Shown here piece after piece: positions 12,694 to 25,043 of a DNA stretch of 64,000 nt. The DNA is from Phellopilus nigrolimitatus (lineage: Eukaryota; Basidiomycota; Agaricomycetes; Hymenochaetales; Hymenochaetaceae). The position numbers were made by a program, and so were the translations under genes. Within the stretch, counting starts at the first letter, position 1. Each line of letters begins with the position of its first letter. The stretch is from assembly GCA_021029095.1 (NCBI GenBank), contig JAJOHG010000001.1, positions 1,488,001 to 1,552,000 of the forward strand. Reading direction: 5' to 3'. The notes below the pieces were generated by a model. The model ran no database searches, was not told the DNA's origin, and saw only the letters and a list, made by a program, of their open reading frames with translations.

Positions 12694-12797
12694 TACTGTC
12701 ACATTGACTCTTTTTGCGAGTTATTTACCTCCATCTCTGGCCTTTGTAATACAATGTACGGATAATACAAAGACGATATATATTCGTGGTGTCAATG

Positions 12798-13589
12798 TCA
12801 AGGTGCTCTGGACCATTCACTTTCAATTTTCATAACGCCAACAGGCTGAGCAGCCTAATCAACTCGATCAGCACAAAAGAATATCATAATACATACTTAA
12901 TTACCTTTTCGTCATAATCAGTCCACTCTCTTTCTGATAAGTCGACATCCGTAAAGACTGTTCCAGATTCTGTTCCTTTGCACTTCCAAATGCCCTGAAA
13001 GCCGGCCAAGATTAAGAACAGCAAGAATAAATAATTTCATGTAAGAGACGACCTTTGGATCGAAATTGGTAAATTCGAGACCTCGACAGTCCAAAGTGAC
13101 CAAAGGCGCGAAATTACCATTCGATTCAGCAGTATACAAATGAGGAGGGATGGCCTCGAATTTAGCCGAGCTTTCACGTTTGCAATTCGAACAACGCCAT
13201 ACGAAGTGGGCGGTGTTCTTCTTTCCCGAGCTCATTTCTCGTTCTTCCTAGAGTATAGATGCTTCAATCAGAAATGAAAGGAAGGTGGCTTTGAAATCTC
13301 ACTGCCTTACCAAACGATTCATTGATACATCTTTGGGATGTACTTCGTGGCAGCTGTTGCATTTTACCTGGTAAGGCATTTCTAATCAGAAAGGGGGTAC
13401 ATTCTTGTACTTTTATTCATGAGAGCCATACTTTGAAAAAGAACTCAAAGTCATCTGTTGAAGGAGCGAGATCGGTGACGTTCTCGAGGTCGGCTTTGAT
13501 AGAGAGTTGCAGTTTCTAAGCCAAAAAAGATGGAAATTTCATATTGAAAGATGTCTTAAAAAGAACAGATCAACTCCACTCACGACCAT
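12798..13589 (-). CDS. DUF866 / CXXC zinc-binding protein (UPF0587, C1orf123 family)
   Basis: Small zinc-binding protein conserved from fungi to humans; the biochemical role is not firmly known. The first coding exon is only six bases (ATGGTC, 13589-13584). The next gives KLQLSIKADLENVTDLAPS, then KCNSCHEVHPKDVSMNRL, then WRCSNCKRESS, TLDCRGLEFTNFDPK, GIWKCKGTESGTVFTDVDLS, and the last exon ends IESEWSRAP. The two CxxC pairs (CNSC and CSNC) are the zinc ligands of the family. The alternative of reading through the last intron would stop at 12884; the spliced end is preferred because it restores the family C-terminus. It lies tail-to-tail with the IQM-like gene, 104 bp apart. Confidence 0.85.
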
Positions 13590-13924
13590 AGTTTACCGGG
13601 TTGGTACGTGAAGGTGGTTATATAACTCGATTTTTGTTTCCGAAGCTAATGGATGGCGTTGTTTGTCCAGTGTCCGAGGCTGGTATGAGGCTGGTATAAG
13701 TAATCTACACGTGACCAACACACGGAAATTCTGCGATCGGTGACATCCGGAGTTCGCTGCATGCCACTGAGCCACAGTTTGGGTTCCTTTCTTTCCGGGG
13801 CATCGCCAGTGTATCACTGGACCTATCTTACTCATCCCAGAATATGGCGTGACTCGGCATGACCCAAGCATGACCCTCTATAAGTCGAGGTTTTGGTTGC
13901 CCCGTCCGAGTCTAACATCGGGTC
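13590..13924. other. Divergent promoter, DUF866 gene and nitrilase
   Basis: About 335 bp between two divergent start codons. Nothing beyond ordinary promoter sequence was recognised. Confidence 0.4.
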
Positions 13925-15113
13925 ATGTCATCCAATCGAGTAATCCGCGCAGCAGTCGTGCAGGCTTGCACAGCAGCCTATTCATTGCCAGAAACTTTGA
14001 TTAAACTGGAATATTACGCAAAGGATGCGAAAGCAAAAGGGGCACAACTTGCGGTATTTCCTGAGGCCTTGTAAGTATATGATTGACTGTTCCTTCATAG
14101 CCGTTAGATATTCATTTTTGCTTCCCAGCATTGGAGGATACCCAAAGATGTCTACCTTCGGCACAGTTGTCGGTCAACGATCTGCAGAAGGAAGGGACGA
14201 ATTTGTGAGATACCATTCTGCAGCGATCGAAATCCCCTCTCCGGCCATAACCGCGATCGAGTCTGTAAGCAAGGAGCTAGGGATCTTTCTTGTCATCGGT
14301 ATCATCGAAAAGGACGGCGGAACTCTATATTGCACGGTCATTTTTGTCGACCCGGTGGAGGGATATGTTTCCAAGCACAGAAAGCTCATGCCGACCGCTA
14401 TGGAAAGAATAATTTGGGGGCTGGGCGACGGATCTACTTTGCCAGTTGTTGAAACATCGTTCAAGCCTGAAATGCAAGTTGATGAAATTAAGACAAGAAT
14501 ATCTGCAACGATTTGCTGGTATGTATTTGTTTTTCCCTGCTGCGATGTAAGTACTTATCTCAACATTCTTCTCAGGGAAAACTACATGCCTCTCTGTATG
14601 CCTTTCTGCTCACACTCAAATCATTCCATACCTGACGTACTTTCGTAAAGTGAGAACGTTTTACTACTCGAAAGGGACAGAAATATATTGTGCGCCTACC
14701 GTCGATGCGCGCCCCGTCTGGCAACATACCATGCGGCATATCGCACTCGAGGGCCGATGTTTCGTGCTGTCTGCCTGTCAATTCAGCAAGGAGAAGGATT
14801 ACCCATCCGATCACTCTGTGGCTGACACTAATAATCGAAACCCGGAGAATGTTATGATCGCTGGAGGCAGCGTCATTGTTAATCCACTCGGGGAAATTCT
14901 CGCAGGGCCGCTTCTGGACCAAGAGGGCGTCCTCACCGCAGATTTAGATTTGGATGATATTGTCCGAGGAAAATTCGACCTCGACGTGGTTGGTCATTAC
15001 GCAAGACCAGATGGTATGGAGTCCAAATTCTGTAGCTCCGTTGCTCCATCAGAATTCTGACACATGTCAAAGTTTTCCAGCTCCAGTCGAATGTTCATTC
15101 CACATCAGCTTAG
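13925..15113 (+). CDS. Nitrilase / cyanide-hydratase family enzyme
   Basis: Carbon-nitrogen hydrolase that would turn nitriles into acids and ammonia. Exons 13925-14070, 14129-14519, 14577-14595 (19 nt), 14651-15013 and 15073-15113 give 319 residues, normal for the family. The Glu-Lys-Cys triad is visible: Glu in VFPEA, Lys in SKHRKLMPT, Cys in ATICWENYMP, the last two motifs being joined across introns. The segment CAPTVDARPVWQHTMRHIA is typical of fungal nitrilases. Splicing at 15014 gives the expected HYARPDVFQL end; reading through would stop at 15060. The substrate cannot be told from the sequence. Confidence 0.9.
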
Positions 15114-15507
15114 AAGTTGTCTAAGCGTTGGTAGCTACGGCACACATTGTGACAGAGCAGTATGGCTTCTGTAGTCATACGAAGAGCTGAGGTATTTCCG
15201 AATGTGATTTTGCGTATTTTCTGGTGATAAAATTTCGTGACTCATTAAAAAAGGCCTGATAAATCATTGTGAAGTTAGAAAATATGTAGTCTTGATTGAG
15301 ATATGAGCCATTAAGCACTCTGCAACTCGTTTTTCAAAAAAGAAAACAAACAAACAAACCCCTGCAAGTCGGGCATGCAGATTTTTGGAAGCATGTAGCG
15401 AATTTGTAAATTTGACAAGCCACGATCGTCATCCAGTCTAGATAACATAAATGTATTTCAATAGGCTAAATGAGGCAAGGCAATGGTGGCGGTGCAATGA
15501 TCAAACC

Positions 15508-15541
15508 AGCCACTGTCCACAGTAGACAAACCACAGTGGCT
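15508..15541. promoter_or_regulatory. 9-bp perfect inverted repeat upstream of a TATA box
   Basis: AGCCACTGT (15508-15516) and its complement ACAGTGGCT (15533-15541) are separated by 16 bp and end 26 bp before a TATA box. The placement suggests a dimeric regulator site, but this is inference. Confidence 0.4.
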
Positions 15542-15567
15542 TTGACTATCGAATGAATTCGGTGACA

Positions 15568-15575
15568 TATAAAAA
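15568..15575 (+). promoter_or_regulatory. TATA box of the small acidic orphan gene
   Basis: TATAAAAA lies 166 bp before the ATG at 15734, in a position that suits a core promoter with a 5' UTR of roughly 130 bases. Confidence 0.5.
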
Positions 15576-15733
15576 GAGGGACTTTTCACCGTCTAAGATG
15601 GCTACAGCACATTGTTTCTTTATTAAAGCGCTCGAGTCTCAACTACTTATAACTGTCTCCTTTTCACGGCAGCTGTCTACAGATTTCTTACGAAGCTCGT
15701 AACGCTACTCTTTCCCTTCTCCTGAATCACCAG

Positions 15734-16159
15734 ATGGCGCCTAAAACGAAGAAGGGAACCGCGGACGCTCAGGCGGCTCCTCGTGCCACGAGAACGCCTC
15801 CTCGCCTAGAGACCTCAAGAAGGATGCTTCGTTCGGATACTCGCAGACTTAAGGAATGCGCACTTTCAGACGGAAGCAATGGAAGCACTAGAAGAGGCGA
15901 GGTGCAGGACATTTCTCATCCGGACGCGAGCTCGGACGCGTCGAGCGATGCAAAGGAAGCGTCAACTCAGCCACCTCTCGGGTGTCCTCCAGAACCCACG
16001 GTGCAAGAGGCTATTTTTGCATTGCAGGAGATTATTAGCCATTCATCAGCCTCAACGTCGAGCAGAAAAAAGGAGGACGAGGACGAGGACGAGGACGAGG
16101 AGATACTCCAGTTCATGTTCGAAGAATACACGAATCATAAGACATTCGGAGGCGCCTAG
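15734..16159 (+). CDS. Small acidic hypothetical protein
   Basis: Single-exon frame of 141 residues, not recognised. The N-terminus is basic (MAPKTKKGT, RRMLRSDTRRLKE), the middle Ser/Asp-rich (DASSDASSDAKEAS), and the C-terminus has a long Asp/Glu run (EDEDEDEDEE) before ILQFMFEEYTNHKTFGGA. The split of basic and acidic halves resembles nuclear or chromatin-associated disordered proteins, but no domain is present. A TATA box and an inverted repeat upstream support that the gene is transcribed. Confidence 0.5.
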   Translation: MAPKTKKGTADAQAAPRATRTPPRLETSRRMLRSDTRRLKECALSDGSNGSTRRGEVQDISHPDASSDASSDAKEASTQPPLGCPPEPTVQEAIFALQEIISHSSASTSSRKKEDEDEDEDEEILQFMFEEYTNHKTFGGA

Positions 16160-16472
16160 AGCAGCTCCTGCGTAGTCGCATTGTCATGTTTCCTTCTGCT
16201 CTTGTCTGTGTATTAATTTATACTTTATATCTGGCTGGGATATGCAGCTCAAAATGGATCAACCTTATAATGAAAGCAGGAGTGAGAGCCCGTAAGACGA
16301 CGTGCGCCACTGCGACAAACAATGGTATACAACATGTAATCTTTTCTGGCTTCGGACGTCGCTTCTTTCCCGTTCGTCGCAGTCGTCAACGACAAACGTA
16401 CAGTCCCCTCCCGCTCCTTACTTACGACGTTCTTCTACTTAGCTTATACTTCAGCTTTTCTTCTCTGGCTAG
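16160..16472. other. Intergenic region, CDC3 promoter
   Basis: About 310 bp; CT-rich just before the septin ATG. Nothing else recognised. Confidence 0.4.
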
Positions 16473-18308
16473 ATGTCTGACTCATATCCTGGCACTCCCA
16501 ACGGCGACTTTTCCGGCTCCCTTAACGGAACGGCGAATGGCTCGACTTCAGCGCCCTCCTATGCCGCCCTCCCGCCCCTCGTCCGCAAAAAACTGATGGG
16601 CTACGTAGGATTCGCCAATCTCCCCAACCAGGTCCACAGAAAAAGTGTCAGGAAGGGTTTCCAGTTCACCGCTATGGTTGTCGGTCAGTGTTTATCTAGC
16701 ACTTGTTTTAAGGTTTCGGCAACTCAGTCGTCCTGCACGTCTACCTCTTCGTTTTTCTCGCTATTCGTCTCACAGGTGAATCTGGGCTGGGAAAGTCGAC
16801 GCTCATCAACACCCTGTTCAATACGACTCTGTACCCGCCAAAAGAGGTATTACCTCCTAGCGCGGAGAGGTCCAAGACCGTTGCCATTGAAAGTATCAGT
16901 GCTGGTATGTATTTAGCTCATTAGCGATTGGGCAGGTGAGCCAGGTGAGCTCACCGTTTCGTCTGCTCAGATATCGAAGAGAACGGTGTTCGACTCCGTC
17001 TCACTGTTGTTGACACGCCTGGCTTCGGAGACTTCGTCAACAATGAGGATAGGTGAATAGCCCAATCCCTATGCGTTGCGTGCCATTTTAACACAGAAAA
17101 CGTGACCAGCTGGAAGCCGATAGTCGATAACATTGAGTCGCGCTTCGATGCTTATTTGGAGCAGGAAAATCGTGTCAATCGTCAGAAGATTATGGACAAT
17201 CGTGTACATGCCTGCTTGTATTTTATACAGCCTACGGGTCACTCGTGAGGATTCCTTCTTCCCTGCCTTCCACGTACTTTTGCTCACGCCTCTTTTCCTT
17301 AGATTGAAGCCTATCGACATCGAATTTATGCGTCGGCTTCATGCTAAAGTGAATTTGATCCCCATTATCGCGAAGGCGGATACCATGACGGATGAGGAAA
17401 TCGCCAATTTCAAGGCGAGAGTGAGTTCTTCATTTTTTTCTCTTACGAATCGAAAGGGTTATTCTGATGGTTCGTATTTTTCGTCGAATTAGGTCCTCAA
17501 TGACATTGCGTACCACAAAATCCATATCTTTGAGGCGCCAACATACTTGAACGAGGATGAGGAAGCGCTTGCTGAGCAAGAAGAAATTGCAGTATGTTAT
17601 TAAATCTAATTGATAAACTATATCCAAGCTTAAGTTTTCCGTGAAGAGCAAGATCCCTTTCGCAATCGTTGGCTCCAATCAGCTGGTGCAGACGCCTGAC
17701 GGTCGTCAGGTCCGCGGACGTTCTTACCCATGGGGTGTCATCGAGGTGGACAACGAGGAGCACTGTGATTTCGTTAAACTGCGCCAGATGCTCATCCGCA
17801 CATACATGGAGGAGCTTCGGGAACACACTAACGCGGTACTCTACGAGAACTATCGCAGCGAGAAGTTGCTCGGTATGGGTGTTGCCCAGGATTCGAGTGT
17901 CTTCAAGGAAATCAAGTGCGTACTCGAGTCTGTTGTTGATAATCTTGACAGTATTCTTATTATGTCTTTGCAGTCCGGCCGTGAAGATGCAAGAGGAGCG
18001 CACTTTGCACGAGGCCAAGCTCGCGAAGATGGAAGCAGAGATGAACTTGGTTTTCCAGCAAAAGGTTGCCGAAAAGGAGACCAAGCTGAAGCAGTCCGAA
18101 GAGGAACTGTACGCAAGGCATCGGGAAATGAAGGATGCCCTCGAGAAACAGAGGCTAGAGTTGGAAGACAAGAAGAGACGTATCGAGAGTGGACGGCCGC
18201 TCACTCCCGAAAACTCCAAGGTATTTGAAGATTCTTCTATGTGTAAATTCGTTTCTCATAGGCCCAACAATGCTATAGACCAAGAGGAACCGCTTCTTGC
18301 GCACGTAG
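16473..18308 (+). CDS. CDC3: Septin Cdc3
   Basis: GTP-binding filament protein of the septin ring at hyphal septa and clamp or bud sites. Nine exons (16473-16683, 16776-16904, 16971-17052, 17110-17244, 17303-17420, 17493-17591, 17647-17915, 17974-18220, 18279-18308) give an intact 439-residue protein. The polybasic membrane-binding stretch RKSVRKGF precedes the G1 loop GESGLGKS; G3 is DTPGFGD, G4 is AKAD. The septin unique element and a C-terminal coiled coil (residues about 330-425, [19 protein letters not shown]) follow. [16 protein letters not shown] is a Cdc3/AspB hallmark. The last exon was chosen as TKRNRFLRT rather than the closer acceptor at 18262, because it gives the short basic tail usual for this subgroup. 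Confidence 0.92.
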
Positions 18309-19310
18309 TTGTGTTGTCATTTGACATTGGGTTTTTATCTTTTCTTACTTTCCTCGTTTATATGCACCGGCTCTATTCTCGTTTCTTCTCGCACGTGTTC
18401 TTGGCCTTTTTGTACGTTCTCTGGCACGCTTTTGACTTTGAAAGTCGTCCGCTCCTTACGTTCCCATACCTATCCGCGTGCCGGACTCTTGAACCGCGCT
18501 CTCTGCCACCTGATACCTATTTCTCTTCCTCTTTATATGTGAACTCTTTTTACCTTAAATATGGAGTTTGTCTGTCCTGTGCCTCGGAATGGTGGATCTT
18601 AATGACTTTGCACTGTTTGCAGGACAGCAGTAACTGTGCAAAGTTGCATGCACGTTTCGTCCATTTCTTGCGCATTTGATTCCGAGAACTCTGGCATACT
18701 TCGAACTTGAAAGCACCGGTCCTGTGCACAATCAAATCAAGTCAAATAAACTCCCGCTCCCGATCTAGGAAAGCATTAGAAGCTTGCGGGTTTTCGACAA
18801 AGCAGAAATAGGGACGGCCGCAGATATCAAAAATAGGAGCCTGTCGTTCATGCTTCTAGACTGTTGGAATCTTGAGGCGGGCGAGCAAGCCCAACGGCCA
18901 TACTGGTGCAGATTGCTGCGAATCAGTAAAATCATCGCAGATGTTATCCAAATAGCAAGTTTATTGACAGAGTGCTAAACAGCATTCAGGCTAGTTACTA
19001 TCGAATTGGCCAGAGGCGGAACCATATCTCTTACCAAAGCTCTTTCTGACTATGCCATTCTAGATAATGATGTAGAATTCGAACAGTCCCTTCCTTTCAG
19101 TCTTGACCATTTATATAATTCTGTACGGTTTGTCAGCGCCAATTTACCGCAAACGATTTTATACCATTGCCAACGACGGACGAGGTTCAGATTCGGTTGA
19201 CCATATGGAATTATTTTGAATTAGATAGTTTGCGGCTGCTTATTGAATGTTCTAGTAAGATTTAGTAACTTAGTTGTACCTACCACATTCTCTCTTGGCC
19301 ATCAACTACC
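18309..19310. other. 1-kb intergenic region
   Basis: CDC3 3' UTR and promoter of the TPR-MYND gene. It is rich in short open frames but none has a recognisable domain or consistent splicing. No repeat or transposon trace seen. Confidence 0.4.
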
Positions 19311-19952
19311 ATGAACGTCCACGCCTATACGCTCGACAGCAGGAATGTCCGCGAAATGAATGCTGCCCAGCTGACCCGGCTGAGCAATCAAGCGTTGGCG
19401 CTCAACAATTCTGGCGACTACGCGGGCGCGGAGAAACTGCATCAGCAGGTGCTCTCCGTAAAGAAGCAGTCCTCAATCCAAGCGGCGTTGTCTTGGAATG
19501 CACTCGGAGAAGTACAGCTCAAACTCTGCAAGCTCAACGAGGCGGAAGATAGCCTGAGGAAGGCCGTTGATATTAGGAACAAAGACCAATTTGACGGCCT
19601 GGATGCCGCTGTCTCGAGAGAAAACCTTGCGCAGGCGAGAGGTAAACCCAAGGACGCGAATGAAATCCGACTTTCTGGTGCTCCCAAAGCATTTGTGTGT
19701 GGCCACGAAAATGTTAGTTGTTTTTCTTGTTTTCTTGTTTTCTTTATCTCACATCAGTAACGTCCGTCTGCAGTGTCCCGGGCAGCTTTTCTCTTTAGAG
19801 CAACTTTTCCTCTGCAGCAAATGCAAGGTCCGTCTTTCGACCACAGAGGACTTTTTCTACTGATTATTCTGTAGAGCATCTTTTATTGCTCGAAAGGATG
19901 TCAAGAGAAAGACCGGATTTCTCGCCACATGCCTGAAATTTTACAGAACTAA
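19311..19952 (+). CDS. TPR and MYND zinc-finger protein
   Basis: 177-residue protein from exons 19311-19712, 19774-19827 and 19875-19952. The N-terminal two thirds contains a tetratricopeptide-type helical repeat (ALALNNSGDYAGAEKLHQQV, ALGEVQLKLCKLNEAEDSL). The C-terminus is a MYND-type zinc finger built from CGHENCPG, FLCSKCKS and FYCSKGCQEKD, split by two introns. MYND fingers usually bind proline-rich partners. Many Agaricomycetes carry large families of short MYND proteins; the function of this one is unknown. The usual final His/Cys of MYND (RHKPFC-like) is only partly kept (ISRHMPEIL), so the finger may be divergent. Confidence 0.75.
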
Positions 19953-20176
19953 GCAATGTATCTTTGTCGCATATTTATTTCCTGCATAATTGTATCATAG
20001 TCATTTTTGTTGATCTCTCTAAGAAGCTGTATGATGCAATGAATAGATAATGAATTGTGATAACAGTGTAATGCAAGTCCGTTGGAAACAAGAAACTAGA
20101 CAAAAATGCAAGCATGTGAAAAAACAAAAAAAAGGACGAACAAGTTTTCAGAACTTCGGAATTATCGAGCATGTGA

Positions 20177-23100
20177 TTATTTCGTATAACCCATCCTCCG
20201 CGCATACTCCCTTTCCTCGGAGGCAGTCAATTCGTCCGTACCAGCCCAATTTGCAGAACTCGTCCTCGCGCGAAAGCGACTAGTCCGTGTCTTGAAGAGC
20301 TCCTCCATCTTCAACGGCCTGATGGCACCGAAAATGTCGTCCGGGTTGACAGTGCTCTGTGTCTGCAGAGCACTACGCAGCTCCGGGGACTGCGCCCAGT
20401 GAGGTGGGTCAAATGTGCGGACGCGGTTTTCATCATCAGAGTCCGAATATTCGCTGTTGATGTCCGGAAGCTCGATTAATTCGCTGGGGACAGCCGGAGG
20501 CGGCATCTCAACCTTCCGTACTTCCTCTAGCTGTGCGTGCACACGAGTTTGCATCTGAGATTGCATGGCCTTCGACGGTTGGTTGTCTTCAAGCTCAGCC
20601 TCCTTCACTTTCCCCTTGCCCTTTAGCGCAGGTAGGGGTCTAGGATCGACCGGTTTGGCAGTGCTGTGGACTAGCGACGATGCTGTCGGCTTCGCTATTT
20701 TTGATGGCGCAGACGACGCATTCATAACAGATTGGGAGTTATTAGGGAAAAGTTTGCCAATCTTTGTGAGAGGCGCGTCTTTCTTATCTTTGGAAGGCGG
20801 CTTCTTCGTTTCAGTCTTCTTCTCTACTTCAGCGGGTTTCCGCTTCTTCGTGAAGTCGTCTTCCATCTGTGTAAGCTGCAATGTCGATCCTGTAAGAAAT
20901 AAAGCGCTAATAAGATTCAAAATCAACGCAAACCTTCTTGCCTGGCTGCCTGAGCACTTTCTTCTCGGTAGTGTCGTCTTTGTCCTTGTCGCGTCTCCAT
21001 CTCTCGTTTTCTTCTTTCGCCTTCTTCTCTTCGCGGGCCTTTTCTTCATCCGCCTTCTTCTGTAAAGCCTGCTGGCGACGAGCTTCCATATCTTTGAGCC
21101 TGGTGACTTTTTTATCGGCCTCTTCTTGTTGCTAGATAAACATTAGCTTTACACGAGCAGTAAATTTTACAACGTTGGACACCGTACCTTCTTGGCTGCA
21201 GCCGCAGCAAGCTGGATGCTCTTGACAGGTTCTTTCCCTTTCTTGCTTCCGCCCAAAACACTCGAAACAAGCTTGGAAGCAGAACTGAAGAAGCCCGATG
21301 TGTTCGATGAGCTTTGAGTCTCAGTTTGAGACTGGATTTTGCTAGATTGAGACTGAAAGGTAAGGAGACGCAGGTAAATAGGTACAGCAGAAAACGAGAG
21401 CTTTTGTTACTCACGGAGAAAAGGTTGACGTTAGACTGGGACGCTGCGTTCACATGCCGAATACCTGGGACGTCTTCGTCGTATTCCTCGACATCCATGT
21501 CCTCTTCATCAGAGTAGGGATCGTTGTCAGACGGCAGGGCCTCGGAAACAGGGGCAGTCTTTTCCTCGGCCGGCTCCTGAGCAATACTTTGCTTCTTCCT
21601 CAGCGGAGGAATGGAGGAGTCTAATACGTCGGTATTTTCACCTTGTGTGCTACGCGTTGGGGCAGTGCTCCAAGTCATGCTATCGTCTTTCATACCAATA
21701 ATGACAGGTGTCCAAGCCTCTCCAAATTTATCATCAAGGTGCCAGCTCTCGTCCGCATCCATATCTGTCTCTGGGTCCGTCGCATCGCGATTGAAATCAT
21801 TGATCTGCTCAATCTGCAATGGATTGGGATCGCTGAAGTTTGTATCCTGAGAGAATGGCATCCATGGGGGAGTTTCATGGTCGAAGATAGAATCAGGGAA
21901 GGTAGATTGAGTGGAATAAAAGGTCGAGTGCGCGGGAAGCGGTTGAGGAACACGTGAAGGAGCAAAAGACTCCGGCTCAGGTCGTGAGAACGTCTGCGAC
22001 GGAGGAGGGAAGAAGACTGGCATTGGCTGTGGCTTCGGCTTCTCAGGGAGTGTAAAGACCGGCTGACGCGCTCGAGGTGGGGAGTGCGGCGGCGTCGTTG
22101 AGGTGCTCGTATCAGCAGCAATATGGTCATCATATTTCGATGAAGTTACAGGCCTTGGTTTGTGCGGGTGGCGGAGGCTGGAAGACGCGTTCGCGTTCTA
22201 TTCCCTTCTTAGTTTCATATTTAGTAACCAGGTCCGATACGCTGAGACGCCTGTCGGCTTCCTTCGAAGAGCGAGACTCTTCCTGGCGTTTGGCCTCGGG
22301 AGGGGGAGCCGTAAACACAGGTATTGGTGCCTTCCGTTCCTCCGTCACAAGAGGTGCTGGCGCGGCAGGCGAGGGAACGACACGGCCTTCAGCAGCATGA
22401 CGCTCAGCGATCTTTGCCTCTGCAGCAGCTCTGGCCTCAGCCAGAGCAGTCGCTGCTGCCCCGCCAAGCGACTTGCCCATGCTCTTCTCTGCTCGAGCAC
22501 TAAACCCTGCAACGGTCTTCTTGAGTTTCTTGATCATACCCTCTGAGCCATCTCCACTTGGCAGCTCCTCGAAATACATTTCGGCATCTGTATCTTTCAC
22601 ATCCTCTATTTGGTCCCGTAAGCGTCCGAAGGGGTGCTTATCTTGTTCCTTCAGCATAGCCAGTACTGGGGACGTTTCGGCGATCTTCGTCATCTTCTGC
22701 ATGCGTCCTGTCTCGTCATGCTCGGGTACATCTTCATCATGAACGAGACCAAGCATCTCACCGCTCTTTCGTTTATTCCCAAGAGTCGTATGATGTGCGG
22801 AGGCTAGAGCAGGCACCGTCACCGGCGCACCAGCCTTTCTCGCGTGGTCCTCAACCGCCTTTGCCTCCCTTGCTTTTACCAACCACGAAGAGCGAGTAGT
22901 CGATGGTCCAGCAGCGGGCGTCGCAGTGCGTCGGCACCAACGAGGCCTCTCGGGGGACACGCATAGACTTGCGGAATGGCGAAGGCGCACCGATCGTAGG
23001 AAAATGCGGAACAATGGGCTTTTGCGACAGGACTGTGTCTGCCAAATGCTCTTGAGAGGTCGATTCAACCTGGGATTCAGACTTGGGTAGAGGCTCCGTG

Positions 23101-24246
23101 GTAGATTCCTCTGTACGATGCGACGCGGAAGGCTCTGGAGGCTCGGCTTCAGAAGTTGCGCTAGTCGTTGTCGGTTTGGTTGTAGATGCTGGAGAATCGA
23201 GTGCGACAGTCTGGAAAGACTGCGTAGAAGTTGAAGAGGAACCAGTGAACGTAGTTGTTTGAGTGAAATCATCGAGGTCCATGACGGTCGCCATATCGAT
23301 ATTGAATGGGAATTTGTGAGAATACTTGGAGTTCCCAGACTTGTCCGACAAGGTGCTTGATACCTGCTCTTTTTCCGCCGGCGCGTCAGCGTTTTTAGGA
23401 GCAGATATCGGGGCTTGTGCAGTATTGATAGAGTTCCGACTTCGCTCAGCGGCAGATTCATCGTCCTCGGCGATGATGGATAGCTCATTTAGCTCATTCA
23501 AAGGTTGTGCGGGAATAGGAGCAGCCGATTGGGTGTCATGACTGACAGGGACAACAGGCCGGGGAGGCGCCACTTCATGGCCTTGAGACACGAGAGTCCT
23601 CGAATGAGGAGGAGTCACCAATCGCTCCACCACGATCTCGTCGTCCTCTTCTTCGTCATCTACAACCATTCGTTCCGGGTCCGGGTCCAGGATGACCACA
23701 GGTTTAGCTTTACTGTTGAGCTTCTTCTTCGACAAAGGAGGCTTCGCCGGACGGGCGCTCTTCTCAGCTGACCGTATTTCGCTGCTCGAATGGTCTCCAG
23801 AGTTGCTGGAATTGGCGCCATTGGCATCCTTGGATAGTAACAGAGCCTTGTGGAAGGCGTTAATGGGAGCGGCGTTGGGAGCAGGCGCTTCGTTCTCCTT
23901 GTCAAAATCATCATCCTGGAAAGATAAGATTAAAGACGCTTTTCGCAACGCGATAAACTACTCGCACATCCAATGTTATAGTGATGATTGCCTTGGCCTT
24001 GTTAGCGGCTGCGGTGGCGGCCCTAGTCTTCTTAGGAGCATCTTTCCTGCGGCCGGGCGTTTTGACAAGTTCGATGATGGGGCTATGATAAAGAAGTCAA
24101 TAGCGCATCCAGTAAGAAGTTCGAGCAAGCAGGACGCACTCGCGCTTTGGTCCGGCTTGAATACTGTCAAAATAGTCTTCAAGAAACAAGAAGCCACTGC
24201 TTTGAATCTGGTCCTCAAGAATCTGGCGGCCGGGGTCGTTTGCCAT
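20177..24246 (-). CDS. INCENP/Sli15-type chromosomal passenger complex protein (two apparent frameshifts)
   Basis: Scaffold that holds and activates Aurora kinase at inner centromere and spindle midzone. Start ATG at 24246 (MANDPGRQI, then FLFLEDYFDSIQAG, like the INCENP N-terminus). A long disordered middle follows, then a Lys/Glu-rich helical segment (EARRQQALQKKADEEKARE). The C-terminal IN-box is clear: HWAQSPELRSAL, VNPDDIFGAI, MEELFKT, RARTSSANWAGTDELT. Introns are 45-60 bp. Two frame slips of one extra base each are seen, near 22928 (between SLVPT and TATPAAGPS) and near 22160 (between PPPPAQT and PRPVTSSKYDD). As INCENP is normally essential, sequence error is the likelier cause. Confidence 0.85.
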
Positions 24247-24971
24247 TGTCGTTCGTATTGCAGAAACCCAGGTTATGATGCCTGAGTTCCGCGTTCCGTC
24301 GCTCGCCATGGCCGATATGCGAGGAGGTTGTTCAAGAAAGTAGGGGGAGGAGACAAAACACGAACAACCACACGGGCCTCTCATTGGTCTCCCGCGTCTA
24401 ACCACCGCGTGACCGTGTCTACTCCAAAACAGGCAGTTACAGTCTAATAATAGACGCACCCCTTTACATGTAAACACCCTTTCATATTTGTGTCTACATT
24501 ATTCTGCACATGTAGGAACGTATTGAAATGTTCCATATAGCTTAAGATCTATTACAACAAACCTGACATCCATTTATAATTTGGTCGAGTGTATCAAATA
24601 TATGGGGAAATCAGTCATTTTGACACAAATCTGGACTTTACTGGCATCCTAGGACCTCAGCTTGAGCAGCCCTGAACTTGTGTGAAACTGCTGAGATATT
24701 CTACTCTGTAAGACCAACTGGAATACACAAAAGGCAAGAACTGAGAAGCAGTTCAACCGTAAAATCACGTGCACTTGGTGAACACAGGTTTCGTTTTGCT
24801 CTCGCACACCCGTTTATTTTCGTTCATGCGCACAAAGTACCATTTATTTTGTTCTTCCGAAATACTGCGCAGTAGAAATATCTATGTTTTCAAAGAGCAA
24901 GCATCATTTTGCCGGTAAAGTTGAAAGGCTGGAGAGTGCTTCAGCTGCTAATGGGGAGTTAAAATGTGAAG
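24247..24971. other. Intergenic region between INCENP gene and tRNA-Glu
   Basis: AT-rich, with stop codons in all frames; no gene recognised. A frame at 24884-25156 that runs through the tRNA is not considered real. Confidence 0.4.
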
Positions 24972-25043
24972 TCGGATATGGTGTAACGGCTAACATTGCC
25001 GCCTCTCACGCGGCAGCTCGGGGTTCGATTCCCCGTATCCGAA
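24972..25043 (+). tRNA. tRNA-Glu (anticodon CTC)
   Basis: The acceptor arms TCGGATA and TATCCGA pair fully. The anticodon stem GCCGC/GCGGC closes a 7-base loop CTCTCAC whose middle triplet CTC reads GAG codons. The T arm has the B box GGTTCGATTCC; the A box is TGGTGTAACGG. The gene has no intron, is 72 bases with the discriminator A, and is followed by a T5 stretch (about 25047) as a polymerase III stop. Confidence 0.95.

Larger units (their letters stand above)
15114..15733. other. Intergenic region with promoter of the small acidic orphan
   Basis: Holds an AAAC-rich tract near 15340-15357, a 9-bp inverted repeat (15508-15541) and a TATA box (15568-15575), described separately. No gene recognised. 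Confidence 0.5.

Noticed and set aside
20565..21065. 166-residue plus-strand frame
   Set aside because: Antisense to the intact INCENP C-terminal exons; low complexity only.
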